42,191 nt of DNA from Folioceros fuciformis (GCA_049999805.1 JBNGIO010006255.1:294630-336820), one strand, 5' to 3'; positions 11,569 to 21,506 are shown, counted from the stretch's first letter. The notes: generated by a model from the letters alone, not told the origin. Translations and numbers: made by a program.

Positions 11569-11905
11569 TCCGGCATTGTAGGAGAAAGTTGCTCCGACTG
11601 CAGCATGGCATTCAGCAATGCAGCGCCACAGTGGTGATTCGAGAATCAAGTGCAAAAGTAACTAGGTTATGGACGTCTGTGCCTTCGTGGTGCGGACAAC
11701 TGGCAGACGCAAAAATAGTCGCCCTCGCCCCTTCAGTGCATCATGTTGGGACTGGCTGTCCGCTTCATTCGTCTCGGAGACTGCAACTCGTGCATCTGTG
11801 TAGCGTCCTGGACTTCAAGGTTCCCTCATGGTGGGATTGCTTTCATTGTCCTGCGTGCTGTCCAAGGGATGTTTTCACGTCATCCATCCTTGATGTTTGT
11901 GGCAG
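11569..11905. promoter_or_regulatory. Divergent promoter region RAD51D / IPK2
   Basis: These 337 bp separate the two head-to-head start codons and must hold both 5' UTRs and core promoters. Open frames on both strands here show no domain. No clear TATA box was identified. Confidence 0.5.
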
Positions 11906-13416
11906 ATGCTTCGGCCCGACGTGAACCAGGTTGCAGGGCACCGTTTTGAAGGTAAGATCCACCTTCATCCTAATTTGGTCTTCAGCAAGTAGAAGCTCTG
12001 TTGGTATGGTGGTATGCTAACGACGGGTCGAGCTGAGCCGCAGAGGGGAAAGTCGGATCGTTGGTAGATGACCAGGGTCGCTTCTACAAACCGATGCAAG
12101 ATAAAGATAGGGGAGACAGTGAGTTGGAATTCTACCAGAAGTTTTGGGGAGATGACGCGGTTCCAGAATCAGCCAAGAAATTCTTCCCCCGATATTACGG
12201 GACTACTGTCGTTGATGCCTCGGATGGCAGCAGCCAAATCAATATCCAACGCCATCTTGTTGAACTTTCTTCATGACTGTGAGAGAGATGCTAGCTTCCA
12301 CCATCTGGGAAACCTTAACTTTCAGAACGACATGCCATCCTTGACAACCTGACTCAGGGCTACCGGAAGCCGTCTGTGGTTGATGTGAAGGTACTCGATA
12401 CTCCCGCGTCGAAAGTTTTGTGCATTTGTGTCTGTTGCTCTCCGTTATGAATAAATCATTGGACATTTGAGAATGGAGGACAACGGGGTGGTGCTTTTCA
12501 TCCTGGTGATGGCATTTTGTTTTCAGGTTGGGTCCCGGACATGGTACCCTGGAGCTCGGGAGTCCTATATCAAGAAGTGCCTGTAATGACATTTTGCTGT
12601 GCAAATGAAGTTGATACTGGCAGATGTGATGATATTTTCTCAACTTTGTCAGGCAGTACGCCTGTCCAGCTTCATGGTTCTAAAGTGTACACTTGTGAAT
12701 GATGTTACAGCGAGAAGGACCGCGACAGTACATCATCCAGTCTGGGTTTCCGGATATCTGGGATGCAGGTGGTGCAGATTTTCCTTATCCTGTCTCGTGT
12801 CCTGCGCAGTTCCGAATGCGCTTTCGGCAAAGAAAATTGACATGCGCTTTCAGAAGGACCCACACAATGAAAAAGAATGTTTGACATGTGATTTGCCATA
12901 GCAGGCGTACGATGCTCAACAGGGTAAACAATGGCAACCCGAACGGAAGTGGTCCAAGAAACTGACAGCTGATGAAGTGCCTGCTGCACTTACCCGATTT
13001 GCTTCTACGAACCCTCTAGATGGAACACATTTTGATGGTGGCTTAAGAGCATTTGTCTACGGCGGTCACCATGGTATTTTGTCACAGCTTGCGGATCTTA
13101 TTTCTTGGTATGTTCCCTTCATTTTGCATAGACCTTTCCTCCCAGAGGTGCATTAGCTTTTCATCCAATCTTGTCTTTTCTTGGGTAATCTTGCAGGTTT
13201 GAAGTGCAAACAAGTTACCACTTCTATTCCTGCTCCGTGTTATTCGTATATGAAGGAGACACCATATCTGATTCAAAGGAAAACATGCGTCCATCGGTGA
13301 AAGTGATTGATTTCCCTCATGTAATTGATGGTCAGGGCAGAATTGATGAGAACTTTCTACTGGGTCTCAAGTCCTTGCACAATACCCTCTCCAAATTGGT
13401 AGACAAACCTGAGTGA
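11906..13416 (+). CDS. IPK2: Inositol polyphosphate multikinase
   Basis: The enzyme phosphorylates inositol trisphosphate and higher inositol phosphates (6-/3-/5-kinase) on the route to InsP5 and phytate. Exons are 11906-11951, 12044-12241, 12326 (or 12329)-12390, 12527-12582, 12711-12768, 12905-13107 and 13197-13416, about 281 residues. Motifs in order are NQVAGHRFE, LVDDQGRFYKP, YRKPSVVDVK-VGSRTWYPGA (the PxxxDxKxG inositol-kinase signature), SSLGFRISGMQ, RAFVYGGHHGILSQL, and KVIDFPHVIDGQGRIDENFL with the metal-binding Asp near the C-terminus. All junctions keep phase. Intron 2 has no GT donor but fits a U12-type intron (separate entry). The start ATG precedes the N-terminal HQVAGH-like motif, as in other plant IPK2 proteins. 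The stop is only 73 bp from the convergent SirB stop. Confidence 0.93.
12242..12328 (+). other. Probable U12-type (AT-AC or AT-AG) intron
   Basis: No in-frame GT donor works at this junction. The exon ends in AAATCA followed by ATATCC, which matches the first six bases of the minor-spliceosome 5' site. CCTTAAC at 12313-12319 matches the U12 branch-point core and sits about 10 nt before the exon. Both possible ends, AG at 12324-12325 or AC at 12327-12328, keep the frame (phase 1) into RHAILDNLTQGY or HAILDNLTQGY. Confidence 0.7.
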
Positions 13417-13489
13417 GACCATACTTCCATTACAGTTGTACAGAGACAAAAGTCCCCACACATATAGACGCAGCGGCATTTGAATGGGA

Positions 13490-14637
13490 TCAAATTGGTC
13501 CCGCATTCTGTGTTGCCGCATGACCGGATCCTACAGCAGGAACCGATCCATTCTCTGTGCAAGCCGCCCGTTGTTGGCATCTACCAGTTCCAGCACACAT
13601 CTCACACTCTTCCACCTCTCCAGCCACCTGGCTAAGGCAGTAGTTCATTCTATCTTCAACGACGTTCTGCATCAAAGGTGAGATGTGAGCTCAGGCAGTG
13701 GTACATGCTATCTTCAATGACGTCCTGCATCACGACTGATAGACAAATCAGTCGCCTCAGCGCAGCCAGCTCTTCAAGCAACTAAAATAGAACCACGTAC
13801 CACCATGAGCTCATGCAGGCCAATGGGCGCTGTTACTAGGTATGGCACTAGGGGATGCTTCTTTGCAGCGTTTGCAACCAATGCTGGAATGTCCTATAAC
13901 CCACCCATCTGTGTCAGGTTCTTACCTCTGTAACCAGTACAATGAGGCAGAGGATGAGAGCCTAAAGACCAACCCTATCCCAGTGCCTGCCAGGGAACAA
14001 AAAGTAGGTGCTGATGATGACTCGGGAGGCTCCTTGTTCGATACATCGATCAAACGCTTGAGCGATCGTTGGCTCTGCTAGCTCCTGCCGAATGACAACA
14101 CCACCCCCAGCAGTTAGCCTGGCGGCGGGCCATCCGCAACAGGATGCTCAAGATTACACAAGATGGGGTAAAGGCTTGCCATATGTGCTGGTTCAACAAT
14201 GATATGGCCTGTCCGTTTCTTGTACATTTCCACGAACTGGTCTGCATGTGACGGAGACAAGAATCAACAAACCAAATGCAACTGTGACAACAAAGTCTCT
14301 GGAAGATCCTGAAAGGGAACCCAAAATTCATACTCAGCATAGCATTCGACTCGGCACGACGTGAGCCATGATCCACAATCACCACGCCATCGCCCTCTCT
14401 CCGCTTGCTCTCCCGGGAATCCCTGGGCAGACTGCACTGGATGTGACCAGCCATGCCGCCTAGCTGCCTTGCCCTAGTCACAGGACCCAGGAGCCTTGAA
14501 CTGCGATACCCTTCACCAAATCCAGCATCATTCCATGCCTGACCCTGGGTCCAGCAGCAGGGCTGCCGCCCCGCTATCCTCCTTGTGACGATGGGAGAGA
14601 AGCAACCCACCCCGGTCTGCACCGCAGCAAAGCTCAT
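13490..14637 (-). CDS. SIRB: Sirohydrochlorin ferrochelatase, plastid type
   Basis: SirB inserts iron into sirohydrochlorin to make siroheme, the cofactor of plastid nitrite and sulfite reductases. Minus-strand exons are 14637-14334, 14241-14180, 14084-13974, 13893-13804 and 13666-13490, all in phase, 247 residues. Blocks are DGVVIVDHGSRRAESNAML with the active-site His, FVEMYKKRTGHIIVEPAHM with the second His, ELAEPTIAQAFDRCIEQGASRVI, YFLFPGRHW, DIPALVANAAKKHP, VTAPIGLHELM, and the Cys-rich tail CEMCAGTGRCQ. Plant SirB tails of this kind bind a 2Fe-2S cluster. The first ~85 residues are Arg/Ser/Gly-rich and transit-like. The exon 2 donor is GC (ATG|GCAAGC), a good GC-AG site. A degenerate copy of the last exon's start lies upstream of it. 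Confidence 0.92.
13667..13724 (-). repeat. Duplicated acceptor plus start of SirB last exon
   Basis: Reading the minus strand, GATGCAG followed by GACGTCATTGAAGATAGCATG repeats 58 bp upstream of the used GATGCAG followed by AACGTCGTTGAAGATAGAATG. The upstream copy encodes DVIEDSMYHCLS against NVVEDRMNYCLS. It runs into a stop if not spliced again, so it looks like a dead duplicate or an alternative 3' exon. Confidence 0.8.
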
Positions 14638-14889
14638 GGTGTAGCCTTCATGCCCACTCAGAAGTGTGGTGAGCAGAATTGAATAACGTGCGTTTCCTTT
14701 CCCGAGACAGGGAGCTAATTTCTCCGTTAAGTTAGTTGTGCGGTGTGCTGGGCTGATGTGGCTTGTTACGGCTTGTGATCTGCTCGGTGACGCCTCTCTC
14801 AGATTCTGGCTGCCCGTCAAGGCGAGCGCTCGATCGGGGATGCATGTGCCATCTTCCTCGAGCACCACAGATATATCTTCGCTTTGATT
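14638..14889. promoter_or_regulatory. Divergent promoter region SIRB / STK19
   Basis: Only 252 bp separate the two start codons, so this is a compact bidirectional promoter including both 5' UTRs. The minus-strand frame of SIRB stays open through it and across STK19 exon 1, which is why a 365-codon minus open frame appears. The conserved enzyme begins well downstream of the ATG at 14637. Confidence 0.55.
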
Positions 14890-16414
14890 ATGGTAAATCA
14901 TGGAAACAGAAGTTCTGAACCAGCTGGGAAAGATGCCTCCCCTTCCGGGAGCAAGCGCAAACGTGTTCCCTCCTTCCCACAGCTGAAACGGGAAGACAGG
15001 CAGACTGCTGTGGAAACACCCGAGGAATTCACGAGGTTGTCCCCTGACGCAGCAGAACGGAGGAGTATCCTGGAGACGGCGGGATGTGAGGATGTCGAAT
15101 TTAGGGATGGTGGTCTGACTGATGCTACTCCAGTTGACGATGACCACTCCTTGGCTGCGCTATCAGACTTGCCCTCAGATACCATGGTTGCTGTCAGGCT
15201 CATGCTTAGCCAGTTTCCCAAATTCATTGAAAAGGTAAGATTTATTGTTGCTTTCCTTGGGAGAGCTAGCAGGTTTCTTGGTTGTTACTCATCCGAGTCC
15301 AGACATTAACCAGCCTCATGATCCACTGGCAATCAGGTGGCTGTCCGCCCATTTGTTCTTAGATCTCAAGTATACAGCAGCGTGAACGACCATACTGCAG
15401 TGGACAGAGAATTGGAAGTAAGATATGTTGTGCTGCATTTCTAGCCTGTTGCTTCCGTCTTCTCAAGTAGGAAGTGTTGTAACGAGTTATGATCTGGTTC
15501 AAGTTGTTGAGGCGTAGGAAGGAGATCCGGATGTTCAAGTTGAACACAGGCCAGGATGATTATGCGGTTATGCTCATGGCCGACTACATGACACAAGTAT
15601 ACCCCTCTAATTGTTACCAGAGTCTTTCGGTACAAGTCTCTGGAGGAGCGGAGGGCTAGATAACAGGGAAGCTAATCCCTGCTGTCCTCCGCAGGTCAGT
15701 TCTGCAGAAGAGCGGATGAAGTCAAAACGGCCAGAATCAGAGACAGTAGTGTTTCATTGGTTCAGAGCCCATGTGCTGTCGAGCAATTCAGAAGTAGGCA
15801 TCTCCCACAGTGAACTGGTGAGACCTAGTCACACCTAACAAGATGCCTTCCGTGTGTCTCCTCCCTACCCCATCTGAACCCTTCAACAACGCAGGTGACG
15901 AGTCTATCTCAAGGAGGTAAACTGCAGGACAAGCACATAACGCTCCTGATCAATGCTGGTCTCCTGGTTAGTCTGACGACAGCTCCATCAACTGGCGAAC
16001 CTCCGTTCTCAGTCTTGAAACAACAGTGTAACTCCTCTCCCCTCTTCTGGTACGAAGTGCAGGTCAGGCAGCTCTCGGACGACACATCCTACTGGTTCTC
16101 CATCCCTAACGTTGGGTTGGTTTTAAAGAACCTCGCAGAGGTAACGGTATGCTACACTTGGCAGCCCCTGAGGCAAGCTTCTGGCCCGAGCTCATAATTA
16201 CTCACTCGCTAAAACTGTTCAGGGAAGAAAAGAACTGCTTTCCTTCATCTCCAGACGTCGATACAAGGAGATCCTACAACAAGAACTTGAAAAAAGGCGG
16301 CTGCGGTATTCAAAGCTGGACATGCTATTTCATCTCCGCGACCTGCTTGGTTCAGGGAAACTGGAATCGATTGACACCACAGTCGGCCCACTCATCCGGC
16401 TGGCAAGAGCCTGA
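14890..16414 (+). CDS. STK19: STK19 homologue (winged-helix DNA-binding protein)
   Basis: Exons are 14890-15234, 15337-15417, 15504-15596, 15695-15817, 15895-15966, 16063-16140 and 16223-16414. All are GT-AG in phase and give 327 residues. Blocks recall human STK19: DTMVAVRLMLSQFPKFI, VRPFVLRSQVYSSVND, VDRELE, IRMFKLNTGQDDYAVML, HITLLINAGLLV, YWFSIPNVG, RYKEILQQELEKRRL, LDMLFHLRDLLGSGKLE and DTTVGPLIRLARA. Despite its name, current literature treats human STK19 as a winged-helix DNA-binding factor in transcription-coupled repair rather than a kinase, and no kinase motifs are seen here. The ~100-residue N-terminus is polar and basic (GSKRKR) and may carry a nuclear signal. The start is the ATG after the divergent promoter. 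Function in plants is inferred from homology. Confidence 0.9.
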
Positions 16415-17157
16415 CGAGCCCCCAAGAATAGACAGGGCAGATTTTATTTGACATTTCGGTCTCTCAAATCTCAATATTACTGAACCACTCCCACAAACAG
16501 TGGGATCGGATTGCGCGCTTTCTGGCTTTCTTTAGCTACCTTCCGCGCCAGAAAGGGCAACCGACGACGAACTATCGCCGTAGCGGGCCCGGTTCCAGTC
16601 CCGGATCTAGACGGCTGGAGATTTTCCACGTGGCAGAAGATCGGGCCACCGACGTCGGGAGCGGCGTGGCCACATACTGCCCCTTAGATCTGAAAGAAGG
16701 GACGGCCAGAAGACAGAGAGCGTGGCTGGCGCCACGCCTCTGGATCGCGGTGCTTGGACGGATGCGGATGGGCAGCGCGACCCTCATGTCAATGCCTGTT
16801 ACGTGGCAAACACAACTCTTGCCGGTCTATTCCGCAGGGAGACGGAGAACTGGGAGGGCATTATCAAAGCAAGCTTCTCTGGTTGTGGCGCGGGCAGGAC
16901 CTGCCGCTGGTGACGAGATCGTGGCATGGCTCTGGGCGCTCCGTGCGCACTCCGATCACGCTGCTCGTCTAGGGTTAGGTCTTGGTCGTGGTGCGCGCAT
17001 GCGGGCAGGAGCGGAGCTGCGCTGTGAGTGCTTGGGAGTGCGAGCATTGTGATGTGTCTTGCCAAGGGAGTGATGACTGCTCGTGGCCGGTGCTCCGATT
17101 CCGTGGCTTCTGGAGGTGGCCCGCTGTTGCAGCACCGGTGATACCTGGGCTCCGCCA
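16415..17157 (+). promoter_or_regulatory. HY5 upstream region with G-box and C-box
   Basis: This 743-bp region holds the STK19 3' end and the HY5 promoter and leader. A palindromic G-box CCACGTGG lies at 16626-16633, a C-box-like GACGTC at 16651-16656, and an ACGTGGC element at 16801-16807. ACGT-core elements are the known binding sites of HY5 itself, so autoregulation is plausible. Open frames here (for example 16630-17052) look non-coding or could be upstream ORFs of the leader. Confidence 0.55.
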
Positions 17158-17924
17158 ATGCAGGGCACGGCCTCGTCCTCAGCCCAGACGCAATCTCTGT
17201 GCGAGAAGGCCCCCGGGTCCGTCACCGGCCCGTCTGACGGCAAGCAGGATGGTACGGAAATGCGTGCTTCAGTGGGAGGGACAGTGATGCGTGGCCGTGA
17301 TGTTGTCTCACTCGGGTTGCTTGTTGGTGGCGCATCAGGAGATGATGACAGCGACTCCGAAGTCCGGAGAGTGCCTGAGGCCCCGGGTAAGGGCGGGGGA
17401 GCTGTTTCGTCCGCGTCGCGCCCGCAGTCCTCGAGTGTCAAGAGAAAGCGAGTTGGAGCTTCCGCTGACAAGGAAAACAAACGTTTGAAGAGGTCGGATT
17501 TCTTACTTTCCGTGGCTGATCGTGCGTGATGTGGTGTCCCTCGTGTGGTTTGTGGGGTGTGATGTACTATGTTTGATTTCGCGTTGCGAGCTGACGCTGG
17601 CGACGGCTCTCTGTCGTAGGTTACTGCGAAATAGAGTTTCCGCACAGCAAGCTAGGGAGAGGAAAAAAGCATATCTTACTGAACTAGAGGAGAAATTCAA
17701 AGAGATGGAGCAAAAGAATGCGGAACTGGAACAGAGGGTATCTACGCTGCAAGGGGAAAATTACATGTTGCGGCAGGTTGGTTTCACCCGACGAGCCATC
17801 GTCGTGTTTTTGCAGTCGTGGGCTTGTTTGTAACACGCAGTGTGTGCACCGACAGATCGTGAAGAACACGACGATGAACAAGAGCGGAACTTCTACAATA
17901 TCTTCTGGTTCAGATTACACATAG
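17158..17924 (+). CDS. HY5: bZIP transcription factor HY5
   Basis: HY5 is the light-signalling bZIP factor that activates photomorphogenesis genes through ACGT elements and is degraded via COP1. Exons are 17158-17492, 17620-17776 and 17856-17924, giving 186 residues. The start ATG gives MQGTASSS, like other HY5 N-termini; the frame is open upstream without another ATG. Acidic [10 protein letters not shown] at residues ~65-74 is the COP1-binding VP motif with adjacent CK2-type serines. [10 protein letters not shown] leads into the basic region [13 protein letters not shown] (N-x7-R) and a zipper with heptad Leu (ELEEKF...[16 protein letters not shown]). The tail [11 protein letters not shown] matches the HY5 C-terminus. 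The split of the bZIP by an intron right after LKR is also typical of HY5 genes. Identification is firm; HY5 versus HYH naming is not meaningful outside flowering plants. Confidence 0.95.
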
Positions 17925-18539
17925 CATCAGCCGGAAGCGTGGCTCAGGTGGAGGGTGTCGAGAGTCCCGTAATTGGGGTTTGCGCTCCACTGAATTCGAG
18001 ACTCACTGACTTGACCGGCGCATTATTTGCACGTCCTGTAGTCAGGACGTCTGAAGTAGTAAACAACAGATCTTAGGTGTAACGGGAGGTGGGCAGACTG
18101 GTCCTTTCACAGCGGTTGGTCCTGTGATGTTGGTTGTGCATCTGCGACAGGCACATGGGCGTACAACCAACATCTGGCTACCGGTGACACTGGCGCCAGA
18201 TCTGTCACCAGTACAGTCAGCTACAACCAGGCCAGTGGTTTTGGACCCTCATTCAGTTCAGCACTTAGCAGGAAGGTGATTCGTGTAGTGTCTTCACGTC
18301 CGACGACACTCCACAGTCCAATTCATTCACGTAGTGAATCAGGATTGTAGGCTATACCACATTTTGTCTCATTTTGTCTCATCATTCCTGTAGCAAAAGC
18401 TGGTAGCAACTTTTTGTATGTCTTTCCTCCTACACCCAATCCTTATGTCTTGTATGCAACGTCTCGCTGGAGTCTACAACTGTTTGTCTCCCAGCTCAGT
18501 CATCTCTGTGGTACGTCACGGCTGTTCACCTCTGAGATG
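17925..18539. other. HY5 3' UTR and intergenic
   Basis: No coding family is recognised here. A short direct repeat, ATTTTGTCTC twice, lies near 18360-18380. The HY5 polyadenylation site is presumably within the first few hundred bases. Confidence 0.4.
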
Positions 18540-18797
18540 CTATCCCAATAGGAGGAAAGTATATGCGGGAAATATCAGAGACATCCTTACCTCGTACCGC
18601 CCATTAAAGTAGACCACAAAAGCTGGTCCAGAAGGAATGAACACACCCCCGAAAGCATTGACGACATACGCTACCCCGACCCTTCGTGTCCGCAACTCCC
18701 GACGGGGGAAAGCCAGGGCAGGACGGCACCGCGACCCCGAAGCTTCTCCCGCCCCTGATCCCGACAAGTTGGTGGCAACAAGACCGGGTGTGGACAT
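18540..18797 (-). CDS. Candidate small transit-peptide-like protein, unassigned
   Basis: From the ATG at 18797 the minus strand encodes a Ser/Gly/Arg-rich start (MSTPGLVATNLSGSG) followed by VAYVVNAFGGVFIPSGPAFVVYFNGRYE. This ends exactly at a consensus donor GAG|GTAAGG (18595/18594). The hydrophobic, aromatic-rich segment after a basic Ser/Arg-rich leader resembles a small plastid membrane protein. I recognise no family. A downstream acceptor near 18474 would add RDVAYKT and a stop, but this is speculative. The plus-strand open frame 18637-19101 overlaps it and looks like its shadow. Confidence 0.3.
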   Translation of the reverse strand: MSTPGLVATNLSGSGAGEASGSRCRPALAFPRRELRTRRVGVAYVVNAFGGVFIPSGPAFVVYFNGRYEVRMSLIFPAYTFLLLG

Positions 18798-19400
18798 TCA
18801 AACGAAACCTCGCACCACCTCCACCTCAAAGGGCAATACGAGACCGTGCCCTACCTACCTACTACGTCGACAAGGCAGAAAAATCCGCCTGCTATTACGG
18901 CGGGTGTGGAGTCATCCAACACAAGAAGGCACTGACATCCGGTGTGGTACAACCATAAAGCAGGGATCGGGCCCGCCTTGCCTTGCCCCGCCCCGCCCAT
19001 CCCATCCGAGCCATGAAGCCACTACACACAAACACGCTCCGCAGGTACAGATCACTGAGCAACAAAGATTTGGCGCCGCGGAAGATGGTTGTTGCCGATG
19101 AAAGAAACTGACCCTCTGCTCCTTCGTCCCGTGAGCGGAGGGCCAACACGCATGCCTGCGGTGGAGAACGCACACAGGATGCAGCGGCATATGCTGTACT
19201 GCACCAGCCGTCGGGCGGCAGTGACGCCAGTACGATGCCATGCATCCAGCTAGGTAGCTTCCGTGGACCTTCCGTGGGACAATCCGATTTAGACAGCCGT
19301 CGGGCTCGCTCCCCGAATTATTAAAGTACAGAATGCGCATTTCTGTGTGGAGTAAAGCACGCCGGCGGTATGGGTTTTTTTGGGTCACGACTGAATCGAA
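18798..19400. other. Intergenic, no gene recognised
   Basis: GC-moderate sequence with overlapping open frames on both strands and no family resemblance. It could be promoter for the candidate small gene at 18797. The right end marks a sharp change to AT-rich sequence at about 19380. Confidence 0.4.
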
Positions 19401-19642
19401 GTTTTGAAAGAATATTTATGGAATAAAATGTATATGCTGCTAGACTCCTCTCTAATGAACTTGCATAAGCATAGCTATTGACATCACCTCAAAATATATA
19501 ACTCATGAATATTATAACTCAAAATGACTCTAGCCATCACTCCTGGGGTACAAGGTTGTGGGGCATTTTTCATATGTGGGCCCCTTAAGGACAAACACCA
19601 AGGGGTCAAAGTGTCACAAGGCACCTTATATGGACCAGGGTA

Positions 19643-19661
19643 TTAGGGTTTAGGGTTTAGG
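19643..19661 (+). repeat. Short interstitial telomere-type repeat
   Basis: Two to three copies of TTTAGGG (TTAGGGTTTAGGGTTTAGG), the plant-type telomere unit. At this length it is a telo-box or a fossil insertion, not a telomere. Confidence 0.85.
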
Positions 19662-19764
19662 TTTTTATAAGTTGTGTATCTAATGAATGCATTATACATC
19701 TTCTTCTTTCATATATTGTAGCATTTTTTTGTCAAAGGGTTTCTATTGCTGTACAGCGAGCATT

Positions 19765-19838
19765 GGCTAATGCCATATATAAGATGACAACGGCCGCAAG
19801 AGGCTAATGTCATATATAAGATGACAACGGCGGCAAGA
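19765..19838. repeat. 37-bp tandem duplication
   Basis: Two adjacent copies start GGCTAATG at 19765 and 19802. They differ at a couple of positions (GCC/GTC, GGCCG/GGCGG). Confidence 0.85.
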
Positions 19839-21506
19839 GGCGGCATTAACAACCCTAGTGGTAGTAGACCCTATGTCCTCCCAAACCATGACGTTTTAGC
19901 TACTATTGGTAGTCATAAGGCTTCAGGGCTTAGTCCCTTAGTGTTCCTATCATGGTTTATCTCCCTCTTTACGAGTAGATGGGTCTTTTTATCTTGCTCT
20001 TCTCAAATAAATAAATTACTCTTAATACATCTTATGCTCATATTATAAAGAGCATTAGACAACCACATTTTTAAACACATGCACTCTAAACATCTACCTG
20101 GAGAGCCAAATCCTTTTGGCAAGAAGATACACCAATGGAAGAGGTGGCATCTTAGCATGGGCTGGACAAGATTGTACAAAGCGGAGAACTGGGTGCCAGC
20201 TAGTTGTTGCCAAGAGCTAAGGTTATGAACCACCATTTCTCATACCATGGTACACCATGTTCTACACAAGTAATGCATGCTTGCTAGTCTAGAGGTTCTT
20301 TGTTCTTCTTGTCTATGATGCTTTAAGGGTAACAGGTTCCCTTTGGTTAGGAGCTTAGATACTTGTAGAGTTCAAACAAAGACAAGGCTCTTGTTGTAGG
20401 TATTTTGAGGCATTGGCATAGTTTATCAAGGGGCAAGAGTACGATTCCCTCTTGAACAAGATGCAAAAATGAGGTTGGGTGCATAATTCCCTCTTGAAGA
20501 AGATTCCTAGAAGCACTACACCAACAATCTTGACCATGGAGATAAGAATAGTACAAGAAAAATCCAAAACACCAACAATCTTCACCTTGAAGATACAAAC
20601 AAAGCAAGGAGAATCCAGAATTCCGAGCATTCTAAGCAAAATCCAAAATCCCTAGCATTCTAAGGTTGGGTCATGCTTAAGTAGTCTAGGGTGATGACAA
20701 TTCTCTATCTATCCTCCTCCCCTTCTCCTATCCACTCAAGAAAAATGTTGCTCGAAATATGCCATGGATTGGCATGGTTTTACCATCATGGGGCTTGGCC
20801 CATGTTGAGCCATAAATAATCCCGACTCCTAACACTTCCTTTAAAGAAAAAACACGGAATAAAACGAAAGGTTTAACCTAAATTTACTAGAAATCAATTT
20901 TCGTATGCAACTTGAAATACGGCAACTTTGTTATGCGGGGTGAAAGTAAGCTACTAGCACCGAAGTCTCGTTTCCCCATCCAGATAGGCCCATAGTTCCG
21001 GGTTACTATGCTCATTTTGCTGAGCAAGAGTGGCCGAGGTCCGATAATCCTTCACGGCCTGGCACGTGCACGTTTATGGTTTGGACAGTTCGCAATGGGG
21101 CTGGATCCGCATTTGGACACAAACTTTCCCAATCATGTCGAAAGGATAAGTTCGAGTCTGCTACAGGAATGTAGAGTGGGTCTCGCAATGGAGACTTGCC
21201 AACTATTGTATGATTGTACCAAGTAGACACATATACTGGGCTGGCCAGAGATTCGTCAGAATTCGGGAACTGGTCTCAAGCTCTGCTGCGTGAGGAGGAG
21301 ATTGCTGAAACGCTCTGCTTGCGAATCTTCTGAGCTGGTGGAGCTTGTGGCTGTGCGAGTCGCTGCTGTCTGCGTTTTGAATTGTATTTTGATTGGATGA
21401 TTGGTGTCTTCACCTGGATCGTTTTTGCCCAGACAATTCTTTCACGGCAACTAGGTGTGTGCCTCTGGTTAACTTGTAATTTGCCTTGCTTAGTACCGTG
21501 AGGAGG

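Larger units (their letters stand above)
19401..21000. other. AT-rich intergenic block with short repeats
   Basis: Low-GC sequence with stop codons in all frames and no recognisable gene. It holds a plant telomere-type motif, a 37-bp tandem duplication, and imperfect repeats around 20440-20660 of 'attccctcttgaa(c/g)aag' and 'ccaacaatctt' type. These may be transposon remnants, but I see no terminal repeats or transposase or reverse-transcriptase motif. Confidence 0.5.

Noticed and set aside
14638-15147. Upstream half of a 365-codon minus-strand open frame
   Set aside because: It is the antisense of STK19 exon 1 and the divergent promoter. Only the part from 14637 downward is SirB.
16630-17052. 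140-codon plus-strand frame upstream of HY5
   Set aside because: No domain; overlaps frames on both strands and sits in the HY5 promoter or leader. An upstream-ORF role cannot be shown.
18637-19101. 154-codon plus-strand frame
   Set aside because: Low-complexity Pro/Arg/Thr composition; likely the shadow of the minus-strand candidate at 18540-18797.
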